Source of the DNA: Promethearchaeota archaeon | GTDB taxonomy: Archaea > Asgardarchaeota > Lokiarchaeia > Sigynarchaeales > SOKP01 | Reading direction: 5' to 3' | NCBI GenBank assembly: GCA_019058515.1 | Contig: JAHPYY010000226.1 | Location: 1-36,288 of the forward strand | Length of the DNA: 36,288 bases | In this document: positions 35,712-36,288 of the stretch, in pieces | Position numbering within the stretch: the first letter of the stretch is position 1 | Layout of the letters: the number at the start of each line of letters is the position of its first letter | Notes under the pieces: model-generated | What the model was told of the DNA's origin: nothing | Seen by the model: only the letters and a program-made list of their open reading frames with translations | Database searches by the model: none | Program-made: the position numbers and the translations under genes

Positions 35712-36288
35712 TTAATTTAAAAGAGAATAGCTTTTTTTAATAATGTTCTCTGCTCCCTTTATTATGTCTTCGATGATTTCGTTAACATCCTTGATTTCTT
35801 TGATAATACCGATTGATTGACCAAGTAACACTGCTCCATTTTCGGTATCCCCACTATACACTCTGTCGTAAGCGCCTAGATCCTTAGCTTGCTGCTCTGG
35901 AGTTATAGATTGTTCGTATGCAATCATCTCTTCTTTTGTGGATGGAGCAGGATGTTCCACTGCGTATTGGTTTTTATATAACCGAATAGGTCCGAACGAC
36001 CCAGTGAATAACCCTGTATCTTGAGGTTTACCCGGAGGTATCAATGCTTTATAGTTCTCGTGAAATTCACTCTGTTTTGAAGCAATAAACCTTGAGCCCA
36101 TAGCGATTGCTCCTGCTCCCAATGAAAGGGCAGCAGCTAGACCTTCTCCCGTAGCAAATCCCCCACACGCTATTTTAGGCAAGTCGGGAAAAAATGTATT
36201 CATTTGTTGAAGTAGTACAAGAGTACTAACTTTTTCGTACGATTGATGGCCACCACCTTCTCCCCCAGTCACAACCACTCCATCTACC
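35712..36288 (-). CDS. Nitronate monooxygenase / 2-nitropropane dioxygenase-like, cut by window end
   Basis: The visible C-terminal part (about 190 residues; the frame is open to the window edge as VDGVVVTGGEGGGHQ) contains the FMN phosphate-binding motifs of the nitronate monooxygenase family. These are GGEGGGHQ, KIACGGFATGEGLAAALSLGAGAIAMGSRF and TGSFGPIRLYKN. The start lies beyond 36288. Family chemistry is flavin-dependent oxidation of nitronates; several archaeal members have unknown substrates. Confidence 0.85.
   Translation of the reverse strand, partial: VDGVVVTGGEGGGHQSYEKVSTLVLLQQMNTFFPDLPKIACGGFATGEGLAAALSLGAGAIAMGSRFIASKQSEFHENYKALIPPGKPQDTGLFTGSFGPIRLYKNQYAVEHPAPSTKEEMIAYEQSITPEQQAKDLGAYDRVYSGDTENGAVLLGQSIGIIKEIKDVNEIIEDIIKGAENIIKKSYSLLN

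Noticed and set aside
1..36288. tRNA genes, CRISPR arrays, insertion sequences
   Set aside because: I looked for cloverleaf T-arm sequences, regularly spaced repeats and transposase motifs and found none that hold up.

Overview
The window looks like a low-GC archaeal chromosome segment, most plausibly from an Asgard (Lokiarchaeia-like) lineage. The support is indirect: AT-rich TATA-type promoters close to start codons, T-tract terminators, many small zinc-ribbon or cysteine-rich proteins, a THEP1-type NTPase, an SPFH protein, and a bacterial-type DnaK/DnaJ/GrpE set. There is no rRNA, tRNA, CRISPR array, IS element or phage module, and no universal phylogenetic marker, so the lineage call is an inference.

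Layout. 1-6 kb: the tail of a truncated gene, a HemG-like flavodoxin, a FixC/FixX-type flavoprotein-ferredoxin pair on the minus strand, and a divergent three-gene operon for a B12-dependent acyl-CoA mutase (large subunit, B12 subunit, MeaB GTPase). The large subunit has the substrate-pocket residues of isobutyryl-CoA mutase rather than methylmalonyl-CoA mutase. 6-12 kb: an esterase, a broken secreted-protein gene, three metal- or cysteine-linked proteins of unknown role, a PP-loop ATPase and a SRPBCC protein. 12-21 kb: an alpha-alpha-toroid protein, GrpE, an amidohydrolase, an HdrD-like iron-sulfur protein lying between two copies of a 62-bp repeat, rubrerythrin, a GNAT-like protein and a three-PAS histidine kinase. 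21-31 kb: an interrupted bicupin gene, DnaK, a CPBP membrane protease, an anchored beta-rich protein, a penicillin-acylase-family Ntn hydrolase coupled to a small membrane protein, and DnaJ. 31-36 kb: THEP1, a 38-residue zinc ribbon, an SPFH protein followed by an OMPDC/HPS-fold protein, a small cysteine-rich protein, a frameshifted serine beta-lactamase-family gene, and a nitronate monooxygenase cut by the window end.

How genes work together. The mutase operon would interconvert branched and straight C4 acyl-CoAs, with MeaB protecting or reloading the cofactor; the neighbouring FixC/FixX pair could carry electrons from acyl-CoA oxidation. grpE and dnaK lie 8 kb apart on opposite strands, yet their promoters share a 22-nt exact sequence directly after the TATA box, containing a 16-nt element with inverted ATGAT/ATCAT arms. 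This looks like a shared heat-shock operator and is the strongest regulatory signal in the window. A second theme is the number of reading frames broken by single-base lesions (positions near 1097, 7350, 8065, 21348, 22146, 26912 and 35140). These indicate either ongoing gene decay or consensus errors.
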